64,000 nucleotides of DNA, from NCBI GenBank assembly GCA_023381015.1, contig JAMCTE010000037.1, forward strand, positions 3,350 to 67,349, read 5' to 3'. Shown piece after piece: positions 24,390-31,743 of this stretch. Positions within the stretch are counted from its first letter, which is position 1. Every line of letters begins with the position of its first letter. The notes beneath the pieces are model-generated. The model had not been told where the DNA came from. It worked only from the letters and a program-made list of their open reading frames with translations, and searched no databases. Source of the DNA: Patescibacteria group bacterium. Its GTDB lineage: Bacteria; Patescibacteriota; Microgenomatia; UBA1406; GWC2-37-13. The translations under genes and the position numbers were made by a program.

Positions 24390-25265
24390 ATTTCTTACTG
24401 CGTTGACTATTCCTGCCAGACCGGCAATGGCAGCTCCATTAGGATGATTGGCGTAGTGTTTTATTTCATATCGGGGGGTTTGTTCTGATGCAGCCAAAAT
24501 CGTGTGGGAACCCAATTTTTCAAACATCGCCGTATCCAGCGGAATTATGTCTCCGCAAACGACTGCCGGTAATTGATTTCTTCTCGACATGACAGCGTCA
24601 TAATAGCTGCCTCTTCGTAAGTAAACCGGGCTGGGAAAACCGGAAAACATCTCCTCGTCGGTTGCAGGGACGATTTCAAGATCAGGAGTGATCTCCCATT
24701 TTCTGGCCAGGCCGATAGCATCAATTCCCTTGACATTTTCTGGACCCATAATTTTGGCAATATTCCCCTTTACCGTGTTTGGGACATGCCAATCTCCCGG
24801 ATCAGAGTTGGAAACGATGGCCAGATCGAGAGTTTCTCTAAGCGCTTCAAGTGCTGGTTTTGCGTCGTCGGCAGGGATTACGGGAAGTTGGGAATTGGTT
24901 TTAAAATGGGTTGCCCTCATCAAAGTTTCCATTGCCGCAGCATCATTCGGTAACGGTTCAGAAGTTTTAGCTTTTTCTTCCCGATACTGGTTAACGGCTA
25001 TTTCGGCAGCGGCTTGGCAGAGGAGCGACATATCCATATCGGCAGAGGCAGAGACTAGTCCATTATTACGAAGGCCGAATTGGCCAGGTGAGGCGCGTAC
25101 TATAGCCATTGCGCCGTACATCCGGTCAGCAATATCTTGTTTGGGAAGCCCATATTTTTCTGCAACAACTCCAGAAAAAATGTCGACATAAGCGTCTAAA
25201 TTAGGCCAAGTCAATAGAAATACGCCATCAAAATCAAAAACCCCGTAAGGTTTAGTTTCGGTCAT
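24372..25265 (-). CDS. HAD-superfamily hydrolase-like protein
   Basis: 297 residues. Motif I, GVFDFDGVFLLTWP, with the nucleophile Asp11 and Asp13, is at the N-terminus; motif II is LAIVSNSD, and motif IV is VVCGDIIPLDTAMF. These fit a HAD phosphatase with a long helical cap (about 25-130). The substrate is unknown. It has one of the clearest promoters in the window. Confidence 0.7.
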   Translation of the reverse strand: MTETKPYGVFDFDGVFLLTWPNLDAYVDIFSGVVAEKYGLPKQDIADRMYGAMAIVRASPGQFGLRNNGLVSASADMDMSLLCQAAAEIAVNQYREEKAKTSEPLPNDAAAMETLMRATHFKTNSQLPVIPADDAKPALEALRETLDLAIVSNSDPGDWHVPNTVKGNIAKIMGPENVKGIDAIGLARKWEITPDLEIVPATDEEMFSGFPSPVYLRRGSYYDAVMSRRNQLPAVVCGDIIPLDTAMFEKLGSHTILAASEQTPRYEIKHYANHPNGAAIAGLAGIVNAVRNLPVGA

Positions 25266-25277
25266 AGTTTAAAGGTA

Positions 25278-25306
25278 ATTATACTATAGGATTTACTTTT
25301 AAGCAA
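25278..25306 (-). promoter_or_regulatory. Full promoter for the HAD gene (-35 and -10)
   Basis: On the minus strand TTGCTT (25301-25306) and TATAAT (25278-25283) are spaced by 17 bases; the -10 box ends 12 bases before the ATG. This is the best -35/-10 pair seen, and predicts a leaderless or almost leaderless transcript. Confidence 0.7.
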
Positions 25307-25341
25307 CCTGATAAAAAAGGAGAAATAGCCTTTTATCAATG

Positions 25342-25962
25342 TTAACGGTTTATTATTTTTTTGATAACGCTGTCCAGTTTTGCCAAAAATTCTTTTTCGG
25401 TAAGATCAGAGTTTTCGATGGTTATTTTCGGGAAATCAAGCCGTTGATAGAGATCAAGCCAATAAGGATAGATGTTGTTTATCGCATGTTTATAGACAGT
25501 GAGAGAGTCGCTGATTTCTTTATCATCTGTAGTTCCTTTGGCTAGAATTCTTTGCCGGTAACTTTTTCGTTTACGGGCAAAGGAAACATTTGGAGTAATG
25601 TTTATAAAAACTATAGATGAGTTAAATTCGTTGTATATTTTGAGGAATTTGGGCAAAAACTGATTGCTCAGTTTTTTAGAACCGATAAACTGTCCGTAGA
25701 CGAGATGGAAAATGCCCATTTCCGCCACTATGATTTGATCGTAATGGTTTTCTATCTTGTGTAACTTTGCGGAAACTATTTCTAGAATTTTTCCTTCAAG
25801 TTCCGTGTCGGTATAAGCAGCTCCAGGATGATTTTTACCAATGACCGTGAATGGATTGATGTCCTCCAGAAAGAACCAATCCTGATGGTGTTTTTTGAGA
25901 TGATTCAGCGCCGTGGTTTTGCCGGAAGCTTGAGGTCCGGCGATAGTAATAAAATGGCTCAT
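25342..25962 (-). CDS. AAA/P-loop kinase-like protein
   Basis: 206 residues with Walker A GPQASGKT at residues 9-16 and a nucleoside-kinase-like outline: IIVAEMGIFHLVYGQF as a possible Walker B region, and an arginine-rich lid SFARKRKSYRQRIL. The closest type is a deoxynucleoside or AAA family kinase. The substrate is unknown. It is divergent from nrnA with 18 bases between starts. Confidence 0.65.
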   Translation of the reverse strand: MSHFITIAGPQASGKTTALNHLKKHHQDWFFLEDINPFTVIGKNHPGAAYTDTELEGKILEIVSAKLHKIENHYDQIIVAEMGIFHLVYGQFIGSKKLSNQFLPKFLKIYNEFNSSIVFINITPNVSFARKRKSYRQRILAKGTTDDKEISDSLTVYKHAINNIYPYWLDLYQRLDFPKITIENSDLTEKEFLAKLDSVIKKIINR

Positions 25963-25972
25963 CTGGTGTAAA

Positions 25973-25978
25973 ATTATA
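25973..25978 (-). promoter_or_regulatory. -10 box for the P-loop kinase gene
   Basis: TATAAT on the minus strand, ten bases before the ATG. Because ATTATAT is near-palindromic, the same site may serve nrnA on the other strand. Confidence 0.5.
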
Positions 25979-25980
25979 TC

Positions 25981-26955
25981 ATGTTTTACGAAAAGTCAAT
26001 AAAAATTATGGCCATGATCAAGGCGGCTAAGACGATTCTTCTCAACGCCCACCGCAGTCCCGACCTCGACTCTATCGGCGCTTCAACGGCAATGATGAAA
26101 GTTTTACGCCGGTTAGGAAAAAAAGTCGATATTGTTTGTCCGACGGACGTTCCTTCAGATTTTTTATTTATGGAAGGAGCAGAGGAAATCCGGACAATAG
26201 ATTTTTCCACCTTTGATTTTAAACCTTACGATCTATTTATCATCCTTGATTCGGGAAGCTATGATATCGTTACCGGTAAAAAAGAGATTAGTTTGCCTGA
26301 TATTCCGACAGTCGTCATCGATCATCACCGTAGTAATAAGTTTACGGACGTGAAATTAAAACTGGTTGAAGAAGAAGCCTCAGCAACTTGCGAAATGATC
26401 TATAAGCTGTTGACGGAATGGAAAATCAATATCGATCAAGAAATGGCAACGGCGTTATTTTCCGGCATCGCCGGCGATACGGTTTTTTTCCGGTATACCC
26501 AAAACACCAGAGAAACCTATAAAATCATTGGCCGTTTAGTCGAGCTCGGTGCGGACAAAGATTTGTTGGTTGAGAGTATGTTCAATAACTATGATTTTGA
26601 CTCTATCCGGTTGGTGGGAGAATTTCTAAAAAAAATGAAAAAAGAAAAAAACTTCGTTTGGTCGGCGATTGATCTGGAAACGTTCCGAAAATACGGGAAA
26701 CCAAAAGGGATAAGGGAGTTGAGCGCCGATTTGTTTTTCCAAAGCGTCAAAGGCGCCGGATTTGGGCTGGCCATCCTGGAGCAGGAAAAAAACAAGTTGT
26801 TTGTCAGTTTTAGATCCATAAAAGATACGGACGTTTCTAAAATAGCCAAAAGCTTGGGCGGCGGAGGCCACCGCAACGCTGCCGGTTGTACGGTCAGCGG
26901 AGAATTTACTTTAACCGTCAACAATATCATTGACAAAGTAAGAAAACTAATTTAG
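25981..26955 (+). CDS. nrnA: DHH-family nanoRNase/pAp phosphatase
   Basis: Degrades 2-5 nt RNA fragments and/or removes phosphate from pAp. The DHH domain (HRSPDLDSIGAS, LDSGSYD, VIDHHRSNKF) and the DHHA1 domain (SLGGGGHRNAAGCTV near the C-terminus) are complete. 324 residues. Met11 or Met13 may be the true start, since most relatives have a shorter N-terminus. Confidence 0.88.
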   Translation: MFYEKSIKIMAMIKAAKTILLNAHRSPDLDSIGASTAMMKVLRRLGKKVDIVCPTDVPSDFLFMEGAEEIRTIDFSTFDFKPYDLFIILDSGSYDIVTGKKEISLPDIPTVVIDHHRSNKFTDVKLKLVEEEASATCEMIYKLLTEWKINIDQEMATALFSGIAGDTVFFRYTQNTRETYKIIGRLVELGADKDLLVESMFNNYDFDSIRLVGEFLKKMKKEKNFVWSAIDLETFRKYGKPKGIRELSADLFFQSVKGAGFGLAILEQEKNKLFVSFRSIKDTDVSKIAKSLGGGGHRNAAGCTVSGEFTLTVNNIIDKVRKLI

Positions 26956-26964
26956 CATGATATT

Positions 26965-27669
26965 ATGGCAAAAAGACACACAAAGGGGATCGATATCCAT
27001 CATCCAAACATGGTGAAAATGGTTTTCATTATGACGTCTTTAGGGATTTTGGCATTACTCATACTGATAGTAAAATATACCAGTTTTAAAAGCGAGCCCG
27101 AAGCAGCCGTAAGAAAAAAAGATACGTTTACCAAATCATTAACCAAAAATTTGTCGGTGTTTTCGACCTGGGACAACGCTTGTCTAAAATATTTTAACCA
27201 AAATTATCCTAATTATCACGTCCATTATGCCCAAGGCGGTGACGTTTTTGCTATCGGTTTGACAGATACCTGCGGTAATTTTGCTTCTTTTTTTCACGAA
27301 GGATATCTACCCAATGACACCGGCGGTACGGAAGATGTGAGATGTTGTGTTAACTTGAATTATGTTTATACTGCCAATGATTTACGTTGTGGCGGGCAAG
27401 TTAATTTGTCATTGCGGTGCAAACCAAACTGCAATCAACCGTATGGAAATGATTTAGGAAACCAATATAGCTATACGATGATTAATACGTCCAGTTTTAA
27501 TACTATCTGTGATACCGCTAGTCCCAATACTTCAGCTTTGTCTTTGGGAGACATCAATCAAGGAGCGGGGAATTGCTGTCTTATGCCATTGACTCCGACT
27601 CCAACCACGGCTCCACAAAATAGTCCTCAAACTTGCATAAATTATTTTTTCGGCACTTATTGTTACTGA
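26965..27669 (+). CDS. Membrane-anchored Cys-rich exported protein
   Basis: 234 residues. One transmembrane helix (about 22-42), then a domain with about a dozen Cys residues, many in pairs (DVRCCVNLNY, LRCGGQ, LRCKPNCNQ, GNCCLMPLTP). It ends with a Thr/Pro linker and CINYFFGTYCY. It probably folds through disulphides outside the cell. It starts ten bases after nrnA. No known family is recognised. Confidence 0.6.
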   Translation: MAKRHTKGIDIHHPNMVKMVFIMTSLGILALLILIVKYTSFKSEPEAAVRKKDTFTKSLTKNLSVFSTWDNACLKYFNQNYPNYHVHYAQGGDVFAIGLTDTCGNFASFFHEGYLPNDTGGTEDVRCCVNLNYVYTANDLRCGGQVNLSLRCKPNCNQPYGNDLGNQYSYTMINTSSFNTICDTASPNTSALSLGDINQGAGNCCLMPLTPTPTTAPQNSPQTCINYFFGTYCY

Positions 27670-27682
27670 TTATCGGTTTTTT

Positions 27683-28060
27683 TCAAATCAGAAAGGCCTG
27701 TTTTTTTAGGATTTTTTCGATCTCTCGGTCGCTGATCTCGTGGTGCGGTCCGCGATGCGAGAGCAGGGCGCCGGAAAATGTTTTCGGGATGTGCATCAGT
27801 TCGTGGATCAAAGTCTTCATCTGCTCGCGGGGAGGCAGTCGGTCGTATCGTCTGGAGATTACCTCGATTATATAGTGTGGTTCTAGTCCGGCAACTTCTT
27901 TAAAGAGCCGGCTCATCCCCCAGATTCTTGCGTAAGCCCTGGTTTTGGCGTCGAAGGAGCGGATGCAGTGGATGTGGTTAATCTTTATGTGATCGAAATT
28001 TAATTCCTTAACTAAGGTTTTGACCTGTCTTTTGATTTCGGGGGCGAGTTTGTATTGCAT
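27683..28060 (-). CDS. Putative zinc metallopeptidase (PhageMetallopep-like)
   Basis: 125 residues. The HExxH zinc site is TLIHELMHIPKTFSG near residue 88, with a further histidine pair in HRGPHHEISDRE. This matches the small putative metallopeptidase family related to SprT. It has no signal peptide and no phage genes nearby. Substrate unknown. It faces the convergent Cys-rich gene, 13 bases apart. Confidence 0.75.
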   Translation of the reverse strand: MQYKLAPEIKRQVKTLVKELNFDHIKINHIHCIRSFDAKTRAYARIWGMSRLFKEVAGLEPHYIIEVISRRYDRLPPREQMKTLIHELMHIPKTFSGALLSHRGPHHEISDREIEKILKKQAFLI

Positions 28061-28094
28061 ATTGGTAACTAGGTTTTCTTATGATACTATATTA

Positions 28095-29762
28095 ATGATG
28101 AAAAAAATCTTCATTATTTTTTTGTTTCTTTTTGGCGCGGTTTTTTCCGTACGGGCCGAAGAGATCAAAAACTTCAATTCACAGATTTCCGTCAACAAAA
28201 ACGGCACGATCAGCGTTAAAGAAACCATCGTTTATGATTTTGGCGACGTTTATCGGCACGGCATCTATCGGACGTTGCCTTTTGTGAAAACCAACCAGGA
28301 CGGCAAACAATACCGTCTTGACTACAGCGGTTTCAATGTCAATGACGAGAGTAGTTCGCCGTATCAATTTCAGGAAACAACAAGCGGTAACGATATCAGT
28401 CTGAAGATCGGCGATCCGGCGGTGACGATTACCGGCGTCCACACTTATGTGATTGTCTACCAAGTGGCAGGAGCATTGACTTATTTTTCCGACCACGACG
28501 AACTGTATTGGAATGTCACCGGAAACGGTTGGAATATCCCAATAGACAGTACTTCGGCAGAGATCAGTTTGCCGACCGATACGGAAGGTGTTCGAGGCGC
28601 TTGCTATACCGGCGTCCTAGGGAGCAAAGATTCAAATTGCTCTTTTTCTTATCGTCTCGGCACGGAAAAGATCATGGCTAATTCTGTTTTACCCGCCAAC
28701 GAAGGTTTGACTGCTGTCGTTGGTTTTCCGAAAAATATTGTCAGCGTTCTGGAGGCCAAGCCATACACGCCGTTTTCTCAGACTTGGCTAGGAATGTTGT
28801 TGGCGGCATTTATGGTACTGGTCGGGTTTGCCTGGTATGTCGGGGCGCCGGTTCTGATAATCTATCTTTGGATTAGGTACGGACGTGACCCGAAGCCGAC
28901 GGTCGGTGAAGTGTCAGCTTGGTTTGATCCGCCAAAAAGCGTCGTGTCAAAAAGATTTTTGCTGCCGGCCGAGGTGGGAACGCTGGGTGACGAAACCGCC
29001 GATTTGAAGGACGTTTCGGCGACGATCGTCGACTTGGCAAGAAGAGGTTACCTAAAAATAGAAGAAAGAAGTAAGGGTGATTTTTATTTTGTCAAAAAGA
29101 AAGATTATGGATCAAAGTCGGGATTGCTACCTTATGAAACCACCCTTTTGGAGGCATTTTTTTCCTCTGGCACGGAGTTTCACCTGAAAGACGAAAATAT
29201 CTATAGCGACATAGAATCGGTCAAAAAACTTTTGTATAAAGACGTCGTCGACGAGAAACTTTTCGACAAAAACCCGGAAACGACGAGGACGATCTATTAC
29301 GTTATTGCCTTGGTAGCTTTATTTACGGGTAACATTCCCTTGACACTGGTAGCTTTCATTTTCGGGCGCATCATGCCGAGGAAGACCCAGGACGGCAGCA
29401 ATTCTTTCGCCGTCGCCAAGTCGCTGAAAAACTTCCTGACGACCCAGGAAAGGCAGCTTGAATTCCAGGCCGACAAACAGCTGATGTTTGAAAGGTTACT
29501 TCCTTTCGCGATCGTTTTCGGCGTAGAAAAAATCTGGGCGAAAAGATTCGCCGATTTGGAATTGAAGCCGCCGACTTGGTACCAGGGATATTACGGAGGT
29601 ACCTTTAACAGCTGGATATTTATCGGTAGTTTGAATTCTTCGTTCAACAGTTTCCAGACGGTGGCGACCCCGATGCGCAGTTCTTCTGGTTTTTCTTCGG
29701 GATTCGGAGGAGGAGGATTTTCCGGAGGCGGGGGAGGCGGAGGCGGGGGAGGAAGTTGGTAG
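28095..29762 (+). CDS. DUF2207 membrane protein
   Basis: 555 residues. Signal peptide (residues 1-20, FIIFLFLFGAVFSVRAEE), a DUF2207 extracellular beta domain (about 24-240), transmembrane segments at about 235-265 and 410-435, a cytoplasmic domain between them, and a Gly-rich tail (SSGFGGGGFSGG...). This matches the common bacterial DUF2207 layout, whose function is unknown. The ATG pair at 28095 is the first start that places the signal peptide at the N-terminus. Confidence 0.85.
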   Translation: MMKKIFIIFLFLFGAVFSVRAEEIKNFNSQISVNKNGTISVKETIVYDFGDVYRHGIYRTLPFVKTNQDGKQYRLDYSGFNVNDESSSPYQFQETTSGNDISLKIGDPAVTITGVHTYVIVYQVAGALTYFSDHDELYWNVTGNGWNIPIDSTSAEISLPTDTEGVRGACYTGVLGSKDSNCSFSYRLGTEKIMANSVLPANEGLTAVVGFPKNIVSVLEAKPYTPFSQTWLGMLLAAFMVLVGFAWYVGAPVLIIYLWIRYGRDPKPTVGEVSAWFDPPKSVVSKRFLLPAEVGTLGDETADLKDVSATIVDLARRGYLKIEERSKGDFYFVKKKDYGSKSGLLPYETTLLEAFFSSGTEFHLKDENIYSDIESVKKLLYKDVVDEKLFDKNPETTRTIYYVIALVALFTGNIPLTLVAFIFGRIMPRKTQDGSNSFAVAKSLKNFLTTQERQLEFQADKQLMFERLLPFAIVFGVEKIWAKRFADLELKPPTWYQGYYGGTFNSWIFIGSLNSSFNSFQTVATPMRSSSGFSSGFGGGGFSGGGGGGGGGGSW

Positions 29763-29769
29763 CTTCTTT

Positions 29770-30084
29770 TTAATGGTTAGTGATGTTTCTGGCCAGAGTA
29801 CCGAGGCCAGCTCCTGCGGCCATTGACATGCCTGACCAAACCAACATATCATGATTCGTAGCTATACCTGCAGCAGTAACAACTAAACCACCTAACATCA
29901 ATGCGAGTGAGTTTCTTGTGCTACTATAGCCGATAGCTCCACTACCTAATGTGATAATGCCATACATGATATAGGCTAGTTTGTCGATGGGGCCTAATCC
30001 TTGGTTGACTTTTTCCGTAATTCCAGTTTGCTGTAAAATTGTCGAAGCCTTTGCTCCTGCAGCTTCAAGTAATTTTGCATTCAT
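29770..30084 (-). CDS. Small membrane protein with glycine-rich helices
   Basis: 104 residues with three hydrophobic helices rich in Gly and Ala (MYGIITLGSGAIGYSS, LALMLGGLVVTAAGIA, MSMAAGAGLGTLARN). I do not recognise it. The ATG at 30084 is preferred because TAAAAT lies eight bases upstream. It is convergent with the DUF2207 gene. Confidence 0.5.
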   Translation of the reverse strand: MNAKLLEAAGAKASTILQQTGITEKVNQGLGPIDKLAYIMYGIITLGSGAIGYSSTRNSLALMLGGLVVTAAGIATNHDMLVWSGMSMAAGAGLGTLARNITNH

Positions 30085-30184
30085 AAGGAGCCATTTTATC
30101 AAAAATAGCCCGTTTTTTCAAAATAAACGGAAAGGAAAAGCGGAAAAACAGCGAAAAACCCTTGTTTGTGCTAAAATAAAATCA

Positions 30185-30256
30185 GTTCCCGTAGTTCAAC
30201 GGATAGAATAGGAGTTTGCGGAACTTCTGATGGCAGTTCAATTCTGCCCGGGAACA
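30185..30256 (+). tRNA. tRNA-Arg (anticodon GCG)
   Basis: 72 bases: acceptor GTTCCCG/CGGGAAC, anticodon stem-loop GGAGT-TTGCGGA-ACTTC giving GCG, T-arm GGCAG-TTCAATT-CTGCC. CCA is not encoded. GCG rather than the usual wobble-modified ACG means that CGU and CGC are read by a G34 tRNA. Confidence 0.85.
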
Positions 30257-30327
30257 CTTCGTCGCTTCGCTCCTCAGTATAAACACTAGGAAAAAAGCGT
30301 AAAGGGGTTTACCCCGAACGAAGTCGA

Positions 30328-30398
30328 GGGGGCGTAGTTCAACGGCAGAATAGAGGTCTCCAAAACCTTTGATGGGAGTTCGATTCTCTCCGCCCCTG
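30328..30398 (+). tRNA. tRNA-Trp (anticodon CCA)
   Basis: Acceptor GGGGGCG/CGCCCCT with a G-T first pair, anticodon stem-loop GAGGT-CTCCAAA-ACCTT giving CCA, T-arm GGAG-TTCGATT-CTCC. The following bases (30399-30401) are CCA, so the 3' end seems to be encoded, unlike in the other tRNAs here. Confidence 0.9.
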
Positions 30399-30418
30399 CC
30401 AGGATGAATTAATGTGTG

Positions 30419-30592
30419 TTATTCGATAATATAGCCTTTTTCTTTTAATTTATTTATTAAGTTTCTACTAGAATTGTCTGCACGTCTACTTACTAGATTT
30501 ATTTCTACCAAAATTTCTGCTAATTTTTTAGGATCTAGTTGACTTTGTTTATTTGTAATCCTTTTTATCATGTCTTTGACAATAGTTTCCAT
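30419..30592 (-). CDS. 57-residue small protein with a perfect Shine-Dalgarno site
   Basis: A short basic/acidic helical protein (TIVKDMIKRITNKQSQLDPK and SSRNLINKLKEKGYIIE) that could be a winged-helix or wHTH-like domain. The ATG at 30592 is selected by AAGGAGGTGATC immediately upstream, which is fully complementary to the 3' end of 16S rRNA. This contrasts with almost every other gene in the window, which lacks such a site. Function unknown. Confidence 0.65.
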   Translation of the reverse strand: METIVKDMIKRITNKQSQLDPKKLAEILVEINLVSRRADNSSRNLINKLKEKGYIIE

Positions 30593-30595
30593 TTT

Positions 30596-30607
30596 GATCA
30601 CCTCCTT
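30596..30607 (-). promoter_or_regulatory. Perfect Shine-Dalgarno sequence
   Basis: AAGGAGGTGATC on the minus strand, three or four bases before the ATG at 30592. It extends over the full anti-Shine-Dalgarno and includes an in-frame GTG that would add three residues, but the ATG is the better start. Confidence 0.8.
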
Positions 30608-30666
30608 ATTTTATATAGAGTAATTAATATAGGAATGGGAAATCAATAAGGAAGTTGTAATGTAAA

Positions 30667-31308
30667 TTACTTTATCGGTTGAGTAGCCGTGTCGCTTGGG
30701 AAATCAGGAATGGTGGGGCTTCCTGCTGGTGGCGTCGGATTGGGAGTCTCCGCAACCGGAGGCGGGACAACGTCCGTCGGTGCCGGAGTCGGGTTGACAG
30801 AGCCGGTTTGTTCTTCGAGTTTGTCAAGCACTGCTCCTAGCTGTTCGTCGGTTTTGGCAGGAGTTCCTACCGGTGTGTTTATGTCGGAGACAGACGCAGT
30901 TGCTTCATTTAGCGGAGGAGTCAGCGGTGTTTCTCCGGGGACTGATGGAGTACTCGAAACTTCTGGCGCAGGTTCAACCGGCTTTGCTTCTTCGACCTTG
31001 GGCGGTTCCGTTGCGGGAGGAACAGCAGCCGTTGTTTGGTCAGGCTGGGCAGGGGAAGCAGAAAAACCGAACGTCGTATCGAACTCTTCCTTAGTAAAAC
31101 CTTTCAGGACGGCGATCGAGCCGTCATCTTTTTCAACCCTTGTCACCGGCGTACCGGCGAAATTATTGCTGACGGCGAGCATTTCCGTCAAAAAATCTTT
31201 GTTGGTTTCAAGATTTTTTTCCTCATATTGAAGATTGTGGGAAGTCAAATATTCTTTTTCCTGTTTGGAAAACTGACATTCAGTTGTTGTATAAACAGTG
31301 ATCTTCAT
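30667..31308 (-). CDS. Glutaredoxin-like protein with Pro-rich tail
   Basis: 213 residues. The first 80 form a glutaredoxin domain: YTTTECQFSKQEKEYL with a monothiol-type C11-x-x-S14 site, and GTPVTRV with the cis-proline. The rest is a disordered tail rich in Pro, Ala, Glu and Thr (PPATEPPKVEEAKPVEPAPE...). Reading the reverse strand gives a long open frame only because of that composition. It may reduce or bind thiol groups; the tail may be a linker or interaction region. Confidence 0.75.
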   Translation of the reverse strand: MKITVYTTTECQFSKQEKEYLTSHNLQYEEKNLETNKDFLTEMLAVSNNFAGTPVTRVEKDDGSIAVLKGFTKEEFDTTFGFSASPAQPDQTTAAVPPATEPPKVEEAKPVEPAPEVSSTPSVPGETPLTPPLNEATASVSDINTPVGTPAKTDEQLGAVLDKLEEQTGSVNPTPAPTDVVPPPVAETPNPTPPAGSPTIPDFPSDTATQPIK

Positions 31309-31370
31309 TATAAATTCAGAATAGGGGATTGAAAAAGAAAAGTCAATATCAATTTAAAAGTTATTTTTTT

Positions 31371-31448
31371 GTCACCCCGACGGAGGTCGGGGTCCAGTCA
31401 TAAAATCGTACAATTAGGTGCTTGGATTCCGGCCTTCGCCGGAATGAC
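31371..31448. repeat. Family A double-hairpin element, copy 2
   Basis: GTCACCCCGACGGAGG with complement GGTC, then spacer, then GGATTCCGGCC/GCCGGAATGAC. The two hairpins are swapped relative to copy 1, as expected for the opposite orientation. It supplies the last residues (RHSGEGRNPST) of the next gene. Confidence 0.9.
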
Positions 31449-31743
31449 GAATCTGGTTTTTTTCACTCTTAATTTTCTTTTGAAAAGCATTAAGTTCTTT
31501 CAGCTTCCACATAAAAAGAGCGGCTTTATTCCTTGCGTTGGCGTCGACGACATAACGGAGAGCTTCCTCAAGGATCGGGCGGGGGATGGTTTTCGACAAT
31601 CTCATATAGAGACTTTTTCTTCGTTCGTCGTTGAGTTTTTTGGATAAATGAACTGCAAAGGCCTGGAATTCCCGTGTAATATACTTGTCTTCAAGCGGGT
31701 TGAATTTTTTTAGAATATCCTTGACGGATTGTGCGTTAGTCAT
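31414..31743 (-). CDS. Hypothetical helical protein ending in a repeat element
   Basis: 109 residues, all-alpha and highly charged (VKDILKKFNPLEDKYITREF, RLSKTIPRPILEEALRYVVD). Its native end is about residue 98; the final RHSGEGRNPST is translated from a family A repeat. The ATG overlaps the end of the GlgA-like gene by eight bases. Function unknown. Confidence 0.6.
   Translation of the reverse strand: MTNAQSVKDILKKFNPLEDKYITREFQAFAVHLSKKLNDERRKSLYMRLSKTIPRPILEEALRYVVDANARNKAALFMWKLKELNAFQKKIKSEKNQIRHSGEGRNPST

Noticed and set aside
27683-28060. Prophage, suggested by a PhageMetallopep-like gene
   Set aside because: Neighbours are nrnA, an exported Cys-rich protein and DUF2207; there are no integrase, capsid, terminase or lysis genes.
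29770-30592. Toxin-antitoxin pair from the two small genes around tRNA-Arg and tRNA-Trp
   Set aside because: They are not adjacent or overlapping, the first is a multi-helix membrane protein, and neither matches a known toxin or antitoxin.
30689-31231. A long open frame opposite the glutaredoxin-like gene
   Set aside because: It mirrors the Pro/Ala/Thr/Glu-rich tail and yields a Gly/Ser/Val low-complexity protein with no start signal; it is a composition artefact.
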